Program-made: the position numbers and the translations under genes
The notes under the pieces: generated by a model
Database searches by the model: none
What the model saw: only the letters and a program-made list of their open reading frames with translations
What the model was told of the DNA's origin: nothing
Assembly (NCBI GenBank): GCA_023614405.1
Contig: CM042684.1
Location: forward strand, 537,028,682 to 537,092,681
Direction of reading: 5' to 3'
Source: Avena insularis
Taxonomy: Eukaryota > Streptophyta > Magnoliopsida > Poales > Poaceae
DNA length: 64,000 bases
In this document: piece after piece, positions 1-10,551 of the stretch
Position numbering within the stretch: the first letter of the stretch is position 1
Layout of the letters: every line of letters begins with the position of its first letter

Positions 1-208
1 TGTGCCACGCCACGTGGCTGACGCCCAACCTTTAGTCCCGGTTTGTGTTACAAACCGGGATGCATGACCCCTTACCAACCGGGACGCATGCCTCCGGCCA
101 CCGTGCCCGCTCGAACCGGGACGCGTGCCAACATTAGTCCCGATTCATGGCGCAACCAGGACTAATGCTGTTAGGGGGCACGAACGGATAACTCTTTTTC
201 TACTAGTG
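1..208 (-). mobile_element. CACTA transposon terminal segment
   Basis: The segment contains direct and inverted copies of the TTAGTCCCGGTT / AACCGGGACTAA motif, typical of CACTA subterminal regions in Triticeae. It ends at 208 with TTTCTACTAGTG, the reverse complement of the CACTA-family terminus CACTAGTAGAAA. The rest of the element lies before base 1. The terminus directly abuts the broken Myb/SANT-like exon, so the insertion disrupted that gene. No transposase is visible in this part. Confidence 0.75.
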
Positions 209-212
209 ACAG

Positions 213-518
213 GTGGTTTTACACCTACCCTGAGGACACCTCGATGCCACAAAACTCAAACACCTTGCGAGCAACAGTGTTGAGGTGCACCTCTTTGAAA
301 CCCTTCTCTGTCCTGATGCCGCTCTTGATGATCTCGCACATTTGGTTGAGCGTGAATGCCGAGAGGAACGGTTCCCACTTCATGGTTCCCTTCAACCCCT
401 TGCACTGGCCTGTGTTGTGGGATTTGCCAGCCTTGATGGCTTTCTTCTTGGCCAAGATATTGGCAGCTTGCTCTGCAATGTGCTCCACCGTGTACCCGGC
501 CATCGGAGGAGCAGACAA
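213..518 (-). pseudogene. Myb/SANT-like protein, first exon, interrupted by CACTA
   Basis: The ORF opens MSAPPMAGYTVEHIAEQAAN and continues with a lysine-rich stretch, then a region (MKWEPFLSAF, later GFKEVHLNTVARKVFEFCGI) that matches the N-terminal half of the grass Myb/SANT-like DNA-binding domain family. In that family the next residues read roughly S-T-Q-V-Y-N-H-L. Here the same positions carry TAG and TAA codons, though V, N, H and L remain readable, and the CACTA terminus begins right after them. The gene is therefore a 5' remnant whose remaining domain was split off or lost. Sequence to about 960 may hold its leader. A role in DNA binding is family knowledge; loss of function is inferred. 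Confidence 0.6.
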
Positions 519-1736
519 GATCTCCGTGCGCTGAGGATAGGTTAGCCTTAGAGGCGGGAGCTAGGATTGGGTCTCGGCGGCAAAGGTCTCATGAGAATCC
601 ATGACGGCCTAGCTTGAACTCATCAGCGGTCATGTCCTATAGATCTCACGGTCGCACATATCAGGACCTAGACTAGGCATGAACACAAGCTTAGACATCC
701 AAACGAGTCCACAAAGATACCGATATATGACTATACCTAGCAGTTCATTAGGCATACTAACATAGATCTACCGCAAACTACAATTAGATCTCCGAGGTGC
801 TAACAGATTGAAGCTACTACATCTTGGGTTTGATGGAACTCACCGGCATCGTAGGAGCGAAGAACGTTGCCGCTAAAGACCTTGGAAAAGAACGCCTACA
901 CTGGCCGATCTACAACCACAACCTCCGCTACTATCGCTTACCTACCGGCCGATCAAGAACCTCGCCGGTTTAAGAGCTCAAAGAATGGGGGAAATGGTGG
1001 CGATGGACATTGGTGTGGCGGTTGGTGACATATGCCGACGCGCTGCAGCGGGCGGTGATGAAATTTCTTCCGCCAGCTTTTGGGGGAAACACACGGCTCG
1101 CGCCATCGCCGATCTTGCATGGGCGGCACAGCTTTTCCCCCCCTTTTGCACGAGGGGGCCTCTTCCCGTGGAAACGCCCAAAGTCAGTGTTCCCAGCGGG
1201 CCAACTTTTGGCCTGCTTTAAAAATCGTGCCATGTAGCAAACTCATGTGAGCCGAATAACCAAACGGGCTTATTTCTTCTCGCCGGATGCGAGAAACGGG
1301 AATCCCGCCTACCAAACACGGCCTAGGTGTTCTCTGAATTGCAATTGTTTGAACTTTGTTTTTTGTCTTGCTGATGTTGGGTAACCTCACCTCACCAGCC
1401 AGGAGGTAAAGCTATCAGAGACAATGCAACTAGCCAAACAATTACCAATTTGCTAAAAGCTAAGAATATATGAAACCAAACGGCTAGGGCTTAGGTTCTC
1501 TATCCCTAGGAAAATGGAAATACACGGAACCAAATGAATGGCCCTCGATAAAGGTATACTGGTTTTGGTTTGATGGATTACTTGATGCAAAAATTACTAT
1601 TCCATCCACAATACTTTGCCCATACATAAACTTGAAGATCATCACCGAGAAAGCCATAAACTTGAAGTTCACATCGTAAACACTAGTGTAATTAATTCCT
1701 CTTGGTCGCTCTTGTGCAACCTTGATGCAATAAATA
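519..1736. other. Intergenic sequence, no supported gene
   Basis: No ORF here resembles a known protein. Bases 540-960 may be leader or intron of the Myb/SANT-like remnant. The 970-1240 segment is GC-rich with several overlapping short ORFs that I read as chance frames. Confidence 0.5.
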
Positions 1737-1836
1737 AAGCAAAATACATACTACTAGAACAGATATATGTACTACAAAGCCATGCTTGTGTATAGATAGC
1801 TCTACATACACGCACGATTTTCTTACTTACAATAAT
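1737..1836. repeat. Duplicated P450 downstream flank (copy A)
   Basis: This closely matches 6935-6985 joined to 7156-7198, i.e. the downstream flank of the P450 without its MITE. It holds the uninterrupted GTGTATAGATAG that is the empty site of the Stowaway insertion at 6988-7155. It is cut at 1836 by the CACTA element. Confidence 0.8.
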
Positions 1837-4800
1837 CACTACATGAGAAGCTGAATACGCCAACGGCGGGTCCCGTCGGCGTAGGCCCTAAATGCCGTCG
1901 GCGTAGGATGGCCCGACGGCTGTCGTCGGCGTACGGCCCCGTAGGCGTAGCCTCTCCTCCCGTCGGCGTAGAAAAGTCGCCGGCATATATAGCTACGCCG
2001 ACGGCAAAGAGCCATCGACATAGACCATATGGGGCCCACATAGATGACTAACGGCCGTTTGGCTACGTCGACGGTTTTACCGTCGGCCTAGATTTTTTCA
2101 AAAAACATTTCCAATATTTGTTTTCAAAATTTTTTTTTCAATTTTTTTAACATTTTTGTATTGTTTAACTTGTTAATCTCACGTGGACATTTTTAATTCT
2201 AAGTATACTTAGTCTCAAGTCAAATTGCACAATTAGTCAAACTTCCCAACCGGTCACCCATTCTAATACTACTCCAGCCCAGCACGCTTAACTTCTTCGT
2301 TCCTTCCACATGAGCTTCCTACAAAGAAACTAGAACTTGTTGTGAATATTATCATATCAAACCTATTAACCATTACACTATAATGTTAGACATATTTGTT
2401 TTTTTATATTCCATACAATTTTTTGATTAAACAACAATAAATAAGTAATAATAATCTTGAATTCAAATAAAAATAAAATAAATTTTATTTATTTTGCTTT
2501 TTTATTTAAATTTGAATAATTCATATCTACAAATCCGTAAATCACAATTCGACAAATAATATATCCAAATCGATCAGAAAAATGAGAGGAATCCAAATAT
2601 GACATCCCTATCATCTATTTAATTATATATCATAAATTTTAAATATTAGACCAACTGAAACTATGTCAAGATTCATGAAACACCCCGTTTTGGGCACTCG
2701 AAAAATAAAAAATGACTTTTTGGTGGGACAAAAAGGAAAACTTCCTCCTGCAACATTGTTCACCATCCCATGATATACACGAGTGCATAATATGGGCACA
2801 TTAGCGCAAACTATATCGCGATTCTAGCAATAACATTGGTCATTTGACCTGAAATCCAGAAAACCTCGATTGAGATAGGTCATTTTGTGAAGGTTTTTTT
2901 GAGACACGATCAATATATCAAGTTTTATATTTTTCCATGCAACTATGTCACATAATATGACACCACGCGAAGGTTTTTCATTGTTTCGATCGTTCTTGAA
3001 TTTTTTATGCCCGTTTCAAACTATCGTCAAACTTTCTAAATCGAGGGGCATGAAAATTCTTAGCTCGGGGATGAGTCTCACTAAACTTGCATTAGATATC
3101 TGATGAAATAGCATATTGTGAACCTAAAAATGATTTTTGCAAAAAATCATGAGCATCATATCATGTACATGTAGTTCAAATCTAACTCATTTCCTACTGA
3201 TTCGGCAGGAATTTTTCTTTTTCACGAGGGGTGGACGAAAAGGTTTGAGATATCCCGGTTGGGAAATTGTCCATTCAATATGGTCTAGTATTTTTTTAAA
3301 TGTGGTATTATCATTTTGAAACTTTCATTTGGTGGTTGCTTCACAAAAACACCCCGTTTTTTGCACTCGGAAAATGAAAAATGGCTTTTCGGTGCGACGA
3401 AAAGGAAAACTTCCTCCTGCAACATTGTTCCCCATCCCATGACACACATGCGTGCATAATATGGGCACATTATCGCAAACTATACCGTGATTCTAGCAAT
3501 AACATTGGTCATTTGACATGAAATCCAGAAAACCTCGATTGAGATAGGTCATTTTGTGAAGGTTTTTTTGAGACACAATCAATATACCAAGTTTTGTATT
3601 TTTCCATGCAACTATGTCAGATAATATGACACCAAGCGAAGGTTTTGTATTGTTTCGATCGTTTTTTAATTTTTTATGCCCATTTCAAACTATCGTCAAA
3701 CTTCCTAAATCGAGGGGCATGATGATTCTTAGCTCGGGGCTGAGTCTCACTAAAATTTCATTAGATCTCTGATAAAATAGCATATTGTTAACCTAAAAAT
3801 GATTTTTGCAAAAAATCATGATCAATATATCATGTACCTGTAGTTCATATCTAACTCATTTCCTACCGACTCAGCATGAATTTATCTTTTTCACGAGAGG
3901 CGAACGGAAAGGTTTGAGATACCCGGTTGGGAAATTGTCCATTCAATATGGTCTAGTATTTTTTAAAAATGTGGTATTATCATTTTGAAACTTTCATTTG
4001 GTGGTTGCTTCACAAAAACACCCCGTTTTTTGCACTCTGAAAATGAAAAATGGCTTTTCGGTGCGACGAAAAGGAAAACTTCCTCCTGCAACATTGTTCA
4101 CCATCCCATGATACACATGTGTGCACAATATGGACACATTATCGCAAACTATACCGCGGTTATAGCAATAACATTGGTCATTTGACCTGAAATCCAGAAA
4201 ACCGTTGAGATAGGCCATTTTGTGAAGGTTTTTTAAGACTCAATGAATATACCAAGTCTGATATTTTTCCATGGAACTATGTCAAATGTTTTGCATTGTT
4301 TCGATCGTTTTTTAATTTTTTATGCCCATTACAAACTATCGTCAAACTTTCTAAATCGAGGGGTATGATGATTCTTAGGGGACGAGTCTCACTAAACTTG
4401 CATTAGATCTCTGATAAAATAGCATATTGTGAACCTAAAAATGATTTTTACAAAAAATCATGAGCAATATATCATGTACGTGTAGTTCAAATCTAACTCA
4501 TTTCCTACCGATTCAGCAGGAATTTGTCTTTTTTACGAGAGGTGAACGGAATGGTTTGAGATTCCTAGGTTGGGAAATTATCCATTTAATATGGTCTAGT
4601 ATTTTTAAAAAATGTGGTATTATCATTTTGAAACTTTCTTTTGGTGGTTGCTTCACAAAATCACCCCGTTTTTTGCTATCGGAAAATGAAAAATGGCTTT
4701 TTGGTGCGGCAAAAAAGAAAACTTCCTCCTGCAACATTGTTCACCATCCCATGATACACATACATGCATAATATGGACACATTAGCGCAAACTATACCGC

Positions 4801-5775
4801 GATTCTAGCAATAACATTGGTCATTTGACCTGAAATCCAGAAAACCTCGATTGAGATAGGCCATTTTGTGAAGGGTTTTTTAAGACTCAATGAATATACC
4901 AAGTCTGGTATTTTTCCATGTAACTATGTCATATAATATGACACCACGCGAAGGTTTTGTATTGTTTCGATCGTTTTTTAATTTTTTATGTCCATTTCAA
5001 ACTATCATCAAACTTCCTAAATCGAGGGGCATGATGATTCTTAGCTCGGGGACGAGTCTCACTAAACTTGCATTAGATCTCTGATGAAATAGCATATTGT
5101 GAACCTAAAAACGATTTTTACAAAAAATCATGAGCAATATATCATGTACCTGTAGTTCAAATCTAACTCATTTCCTACCGATTTAGCAGGAATTTGTCTT
5201 TTTCACGAGAGGTGAACAGAAAGGTTTGAGATTCCTAGGTTGGGAAATTGTCCATTCAATATGGTCTAGTATTTTTAAAAAATATGGTATTATCATTTTG
5301 AAACTTTCTGTTGGTGGTTGCTTCACAAAACACCCCTTTTTTGCACTTGGAAAATGAAAAATATGTTATACGAAAGTATTTGTATATTTTATATATTTTT
5401 TGAATAAAAATATATAATATTTGATTTTATATAGATATATCTTATTTTTCTGCAAATTTTGATATATTATATGTATTTTTCTGAATTTAAATGGTTTAGT
5501 TATAATTTTTCTAAGATTAATGTGGCAAAAAAAATAAAAATAGCTACGCCGACGGCAAAGCCGTCGGCATAGGTCTGAAACCTACGCCGTTGCTCTGCTG
5601 TTAGTCCAATGGGCTACACCGATGGTCATGTTTAGGCCGACGGCGGCCGTCGGCCTATTTATTCCACGTCGACGGCAAAACTGGGCCGACGGCCCGTCAA
5701 GCTACGCCGACGGCTCCGACATTTTGCCGTCGGCATATAAAAAGGCCGTCGGCCTATTTAGTTATTCCTCTAGTG
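1837..5775. mobile_element. Complete non-autonomous CACTA transposon
   Basis: The left end reads CACTACATGAGAAG and the right end reads CCTCTAGTG, an imperfect inverted terminal pair. Both ends are followed inwards by multiple copies of GCCGTCGGCGTAG-type motifs in both orientations (1855-2090 and 5540-5765), the usual subterminal transposase-binding region of CACTA elements. The trinucleotide AAT flanks both ends (1834-1836 and 5776-5778), consistent with the 3-bp target duplication of the superfamily, although the flank is itself repeated so this is not independent proof. The interior is AT-rich and dominated by four tandem repeats. No transposase coding sequence is present, so it would need help in trans to move. 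Confidence 0.85.
2682..5361. repeat. Four ~667-bp tandem repeats inside the CACTA element
   Basis: A landmark starting CACCCCGTTTT recurs at about 2682, 3349, 4018, 4664 and, truncated, 5330, giving unit lengths of about 667, 669, 646 and 666. The third unit has small deletions. Each unit has the same order of landmarks: GCAACATTGTTC, CATTTGACCTGAAATCC, CATGAGCA and GGTGGTTGCTTCAC. Short ORFs recur in each unit but are broken differently, so I do not regard them as coding. A partial unit also occurs in the neighbouring truncated CACTA. Confidence 0.9.
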
Positions 5776-5985
5776 AATTTTCTTACTTACAAGGTGTGTG
5801 ATTATTAAATGATGATGTGCTACATACATATATATTACACCTTGTAGGCTGCTGATGGCAAGGACAACCTAGGAACGGGGTGAAGCATGAGTGGGACGGC
5901 CCTTTTCAAGGTGAGACCATATGCCTCCTCCATGTCAAGTTTGTCCGGCGGGGTGAGGATGATGCCGCCATTATTGACGGCGGGG
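5776..5985 (-). pseudogene. Duplicated 3' end of the F3'H-like P450 gene
   Basis: This is a near-identical copy of the P450 last-exon end and downstream sequence at about 7186-7403. Both contain the reverse complement of codons for DKLDMEEAYGLTL and the shared terminus PSAAYKV-stop. One substitution changes the Gln after GLTL to Lys, and a 14-bp stretch in the downstream flank is missing between short direct repeats. The copy stops abruptly at 5985, where CACTA internal-repeat sequence begins. It is only a fragment, sandwiched between a complete CACTA and a CACTA 3' end. Confidence 0.85.
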
Positions 5986-6867
5986 AATAACTAAAAATGA
6001 TTTTTGTAAAAAAAATGAGCATCGGATCATGTATCTATAGTTCATATCTGACCTACTTCCTGCCGATTCGGTAGGAATTTATCTTTTTCACCAGGGGTGG
6101 ACGGAAAGGTTTCAGATCCCCCTGTTGGGATATTGTACATATAAGGTGGTCTAGTATTTTTTATAAAATGTGGTGGTAGCATTCTGAATTAGCCATTTGG
6201 TGGTTGCTTCACAAAACGGAAAATGAAAAATGGCTTTTTGGTGCGACAAAAAGGAAAATTTCCTTCTGCAACATTGTTCTCCATCCCATGATGAACATAT
6301 ATGCACAATATGAACATATTATCATAAACTATGCCTTGATTCTAGCCATAACATTGGTCATTTGATCTGAAAGACAAGAAACCTCGAATGAGATAGGTCA
6401 TTTTGTGAAGGTTGTTTTCATTCATAATCAATATACCAGGTTTGACATTTTTTCTTGTAACTATGTCACATAGTATGACACAGCGCGAAGGTTTCGCATT
6501 GTTTCGATCGTTTTTGAATTTTTTATGCCCGTTTTAAACTATATATAATGTTTTATGTTTCACTTAATTTTTTTTAAATATGTAATATTTGAGTGTAGAT
6601 AGATAGATTTTATTTTTCTACAAATTTTGATATATTATTTGTATTTTTCCGAATTAAAATAATTTAGTTATGATTTTTTAAAGTTTAATAAGGTAAAAGG
6701 GAAAATAGATACGCTGAGACAGCCGTCGGCGTAGCATAGGATATGCCGAGGGCAATTCTATGTCAACGGCCGCGGTGAGGAGCTGGCCTGGTCACGGTCT
6801 ACATCAATGGCTCCGATGTTTGACCGTCGGCACCTGGCCCTCGGCGAAGCTTCCTGTTCCTGTAGTG
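5986..6867. mobile_element. Truncated second CACTA element (one end only)
   Basis: The segment starts inside the same ~667-bp repeat family as the upstream CACTA and continues through AT-rich sequence into GCCGTCGGCGTAG-type subterminal motifs (6720-6845). It ends TTCCTGTAGTG, the reverse complement of a CACTACAGGAA terminus. Its other end is missing: the left boundary is a direct junction with the P450 fragment at 5985/5986. It diverges clearly from the complete neighbour and so is a separate copy. Confidence 0.75.
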
Positions 6868-6987
6868 GGAGTACGTACATAGTAGAAAACTGAGCACCAA
6901 ATTAAAAAAGTGTATGATGTGTGCACCTTAAAGCAAATACATACTACTAGAACAGATATATGTACTACAAAGCCATGTTTGTGTATA

Positions 6988-7155
6988 CTCCCTCCGTTTT
7001 AAAATATAAGATGTTTTAGCTTTGTAAAATAAATGTATCTAGACTTGTTTTAGTGTCTAGATTCACTCTAAACATGAGTGAACCTATGTACTAAAATAAG
7101 TCTAGATACATTCTCTTTACAAACCTAAAACATCTTATATTTTGAAACGGAGGAG
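6988..7155. mobile_element. Stowaway MITE (Tc1/mariner)
   Basis: The 168-bp element has CTCCCTCCGTTTTAAAAT and its inverted counterpart ending ACGGAGGAG, bordered by TA at 6986-6987 and 7156-7157. The uninterrupted sequence GTGTATAGATAG at about 1791 in the duplicated flank is the empty site, which confirms TA-target insertion. It lies downstream of the P450 stop codon and was inserted after the flank was duplicated. Confidence 0.95.
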
Positions 7156-7252
7156 TATATAGATAGCTCTACATGCACGCACGATTTTCTTACTTACAAT
7201 AATTTGATGACAAGGCGTGTGACTATTAAATGATGATCGGCTATATATATTA

Positions 7253-8992
7253 TTACACCTTGTAGGCTGCTGATGGCAAGGACAACCTAGGAACAGGGTG
7301 AAGCATGAGTGGGACGGCCCTTTGCAAGGTGAGACCATATGCCTCCTCCATGTCGAGTTTGTCCGGCGGGGTGAGGATGATGCCGCCATTATTGACGGCG
7401 GGGAGCAAGGACCAGTCGAAGGCGTGCAGCAAGGTGGCGGTCATGAGCGTGACCATCCTGAGTCCCTAGCTGAGGCCCGCGCATATCCTCCGGCCCGACC
7501 CGAAGGGTATGAGCTCGTAGTGGCTCCCCTTGACGTCCACGCCCTCGTGCGACCCGCCTGGGAAGAAGCGGGCGGGCCTGAACTCTAGAGCGTCGGGCCC
7601 CCACGAGGCAGGGTCACGGGCAATGGCCCACACGTTGACGAGAAGGGTGGTTTCTTTGGGTACGCGGTAGCCGCCCACCTCGCAGTCCTCGGCGGCCACC
7701 CGGGGAAGGGAGAGCGGCGTCGACGGGTGCAGCCGGAAAGTCTCCTTGATGACGGCGGCGAGTAAGGTGAGGCGCGGCAGGTCGGATTCCGTCACGAGGC
7801 GGTCCTTGCCCACCACGTCGTCCAGCTCGCGCTGCGCCTGGGCGAGGACGTCCCGGTGCCGGATCACCTCCGCCAGCGACCACTCCACCGTGCTTGACGT
7901 CGTGTCCGTCCCCGCCGTGAACAAGTTCTAATAATAATAATGAAACAAGCATCGATCATGTGTATTCATGCATCATGCATGCATGTGTGTAGTACGTATT
8001 CAGTTAGTTAGTTAGTTAGTTAGTTGGTTACCGGGAGAAGCGCTTTGATGTCGGTGTGGTTGAAGCTGCTCATCCCCTCCTCCGCCTCCTGATCCCCCTC
8101 GCCGCCCATCAGCATGACGCTCAGCAGGTCCTTATTATCCCCATCCCCGCCGCCCTGCTGCTTTCCTTCCCTCTCGCTGATGAATCCGTCCATCATGCCG
8201 TCGTACCGGCGGTGCAGCCGCTTCATCTTGGCGACGACGCCCTGCGGGTCCAGCCACCGGAGCGCGGGAACAAAGTCCCCGATGTTGAAGACGCCGGCCA
8301 GCTGCATCAGCTCCACCACCATGTCCTTGAACTCCTTTGCTCCCTCCCCGGCCGCCGCCGCGCTCCCCCCGAAGACGCGCCGCCCCACGGCGGCCCGCGC
8401 CAGCGCGTTCGTCGCGCACACGTTGGCCTCCTGCCCCACCGCCACCCCTTCCGAGGGCGGCGAGGCGTGCGGGCGTAAACTGGGCCACCATAAGGCGGAC
8501 CTCCTCCTCCCGGACGGCGCGGAGGGCGTCCAGGGCCTTGGCGGAGAAGAGCCTGAGCGCGCAGAGTTTGCGGAGGGCGCGCCAGCGCGCGCCGTGAAGC
8601 GAAACGAGGTCCTGGTAGTTGTAGGCGACGTGCTCGGCGCCGGAGTTTCGCGGGCGGTCGCTGAAGTTGGCATCGTGGGTGCGGAGGAAGATGGAGGCGA
8701 CCTTGGCCGACGCGGCCACCACCACCTCGGCGCTGCCGAAGCGGAGGCGGAAGAGCGGGCCGTGCTGGCGTGACAGCGCGGCCATGGTGTGGTGCGGCTT
8801 GGCGCCCAGCTGCGGCAGGTTGCCCAGCACCGGCCAGCCCCTCGGGCCAGGCGGCAGCGGCAGCTTGCGAGACTTTTTGCCACGGCGGCGCCGGAGAAAC
8901 CAGATGAGGGATGCGATGGCCAGGGCAGCCAAGGAGGAGGAGGAGGCGATGAGCAGGAGCGCGTCCCGGTCCAGGTCCATGTCCATGTCCAT
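7253..8992 (-). pseudogene. Flavonoid 3'-hydroxylase-like cytochrome P450 (CYP75B type), broken
   Basis: There are two exons: 8992-8032 and 7927-7253, with a 104-bp GT-AG intron in phase 0. The intron lies before NLFTAGTDTT, a CYP75-type position. Exon 1 begins MDMDMDLDRDALLLIASSSS, a membrane anchor, then a basic stretch, the hinge LPLPPGPRGWPVLGNLPQL, and conserved NYQDLV and DFVPALRWLDPQGVVAK. Exon 2 carries the I-helix AGTDTTSS, the ExxR motif KETFR and the haem loop FGSGRRICAG (Cys codon 7483-7481). Family enzymes hydroxylate the flavonoid B-ring 3' position at the ER membrane with P450 reductase. Two lesions are seen. A net frameshift lies near 8440-8490, between VRLMVAQF and VGQEANVCAT. 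An in-frame TAG lies at 7468-7466 where the family has Trp (GLSWGLRMV). After the TAG the frame stays open to PSAAYKV-stop at 7253. This implies a recent pseudogene unless these are sequence errors. Confidence 0.9.
7999..8026. repeat. (GTTA)n microsatellite in the P450 intron
   Basis: Seven tandem GTTA-type tetranucleotides lie next to the exon 1 splice donor (GT at 8031-8030, minus strand), so length variation here would sit very close to the 5' splice site. Confidence 0.85.
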
Positions 8993-9059
8993 GGTTGGAA
9001 GAACGTTAGTTGCAGTGGCACACGCGCGTGCCGTTGAGTTGAGGGGTTTTAGAATACCT

Positions 9060-9180
9060 ACTAGTATATAAGTAGTCCATCGTGAAATCGTGCCTTTAGT
9101 CCCGCTTTCGCAGCCCCGGTTCGAAATCCGGAGCTAAAGGCCCTTACGAACCGGAGCAAATTGCCCGGTTTCTACTAGTG
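9060..9180. mobile_element. Small CACTA-like element upstream of the P450
   Basis: The right end reads GGTTTCTACTAGTG, a CACTA-family terminus, and the interior has the inverted TTTAGTCCCG / CCGGAGCTAAAGG motifs typical of these elements. The left end is less clear; CTACTAGTATATAAG near 9059 may be its decayed terminus. It occupies the proximal P450 promoter region, and the only TATA-like string (TATATAAG, 9065-9072) falls at its edge. Confidence 0.5.
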
Positions 9181-9665
9181 TGACAGAGGTGCGCAGAGCA
9201 GCGAGGAGGCGGGGTCTAACGAGGGGACGCCATTGTTGGTAAAGGTCGGCATGCATGAGAGAGGTGTACAAATGCTGCTGCTGCTGTTGCCGGAGTGACA
9301 CCGGAGAGAAGGGAGGGAGTTAACTCTATAGTAGAGTACTAGGTAGGTGAGCGAGTCAAAACAAAATGGATTATTACTAAGTATAGTACTACTCCCTAGT
9401 CTAGTGTAGGCAGTCGCCATGATCGGAATATATAATGGTGCCATCGTTTGAGAGAAACAAGGTTGAATTACACGATCGAGTCAGATTGTCAACAAAGTAG
9501 TAGTAAAACTTTGTTACTAGTAGAACAATTCAGAACAAGGGGCGCGTAAAACTACAGTACCAAGAACAAATTAAGCTAGCATATACTTACTACTGAAGAT
9601 ATGGTAGCTTTGCTCCACTTAACAACTCGGAGGATAAACGTGATTATATATACCGAAGCTAGTAG

Positions 9666-10241
9666 CTAGCATTCACCGGAAGAGGATCTCACCCGTTTCA
9701 TCATCTTCTTCACGACACGGTCAGCAGCACCACCACCAGGGACCTCAGATACCGGGATGGCACTTGTGAATATCTTGTTTTGCACGGTGACATCGCATCG
9801 AACCCAGAAGGTGTAGTCCTTGAGATAGGCCGATCTCTCCAGGCCGCTCCTCTTCATGAGCTCGCCGCCCCACTCCTCATCGAGGTTCAAGTACTTGAAC
9901 CTGTGGCAGTAGGCGCAGCTGTACTCCGGCACCGGGCAGCTGTCTCGGTCCAGCAGACTGATCGTGAAGTCGGCTTCCACTTCTTCGAGATCGAAGCAGT
10001 TCAGAGATATAGCCACCGGATCTGAGTCGCGGCCGCCGTTGGGGTAGTAGAGCAGGCACCAGCGGTGTCCACCGGCGATGAACTTCTCCGAAGCGATGTA
10101 GTAGTCGTTGCCGAGCCCTTTGGTGAGGGAGTAGCCCTCGATGCGGAGAATGTGCGAGCCGGAGCCACCGATCTTGCCGACGACGATGGATGAGGCAGAG
10201 AGCGACCCGCCGGTGGTGGTGCCGCCGCCAAGGGAAGACAT
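9666..10241 (-). CDS. MATH (TRAF-homology) domain protein lacking BTB
   Basis: I chose the start MSSLGGGTTTGG because it opens directly before the domain; the same frame extends upstream to 10388 without family resemblance. Residues from about 25 match a plant MATH domain: SHILRIEGYSLTKGLG, then SEKFIAGGHRWCLLYYPNG, ISLNCFD, a KRSGLE loop and VRCDVTV near the end. Most grass proteins of this large, lineage-expanded family are MATH-BTB (about 350-400 residues) and act as substrate adaptors of CUL3 ubiquitin ligases. This 191-residue frame stops 25-30 residues after the MATH domain with a basic tail and has no BTB domain. It could be a genuine MATH-only protein or a 3'-truncated gene. No frameshift is seen inside the MATH domain. 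Confidence 0.75.
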   Translation of the reverse strand: MSSLGGGTTTGGSLSASSIVVGKIGGSGSHILRIEGYSLTKGLGNDYYIASEKFIAGGHRWCLLYYPNGGRDSDPVAISLNCFDLEEVEADFTISLLDRDSCPVPEYSCAYCHRFKYLNLDEEWGGELMKRSGLERSAYLKDYTFWVRCDVTVQNKIFTSAIPVSEVPGGGAADRVVKKMMKRVRSSSGEC

Positions 10242-10551
10242 GGGCAGGAACGACTCGTAGCAGCAGCTAGCCTTGTATGGGGAATTGTGGATTGGGAACG
10301 ATGTACTCGACCGGCACTGGTTTATACTGCCCAGTCCGTCAATCACGGGAGGGACGTCAGGGTTTATTGGCCGAATCCCGTGGAGCATGGAAAGAAATTA
10401 ATTAGGCTAGACATTGATACTAGTAGGGTAGTATTGGGGGAGGGAGTACTCCGTCCCCTCCATTCTCCAAGACGTGATTTAATTATCGTCGACGTTTAAA
10501 CTACTACACCCGTTAACTGCTCGCACTAATTTGCTTCCCGTCTGTTTCTAC

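Noticed and set aside
2682..5361. Possible CRISPR-like or protein-coding repeat array
   Set aside because: The unit is ~667 bp with no spacer structure, lies within CACTA termini and has no conserved frame.
8114..8773. Plus-strand ORF of 219 codons over the P450
   Set aside because: It lies antisense to the P450 first exon, whose family motifs are clear; open antisense frames are expected in GC-rich grass exons.
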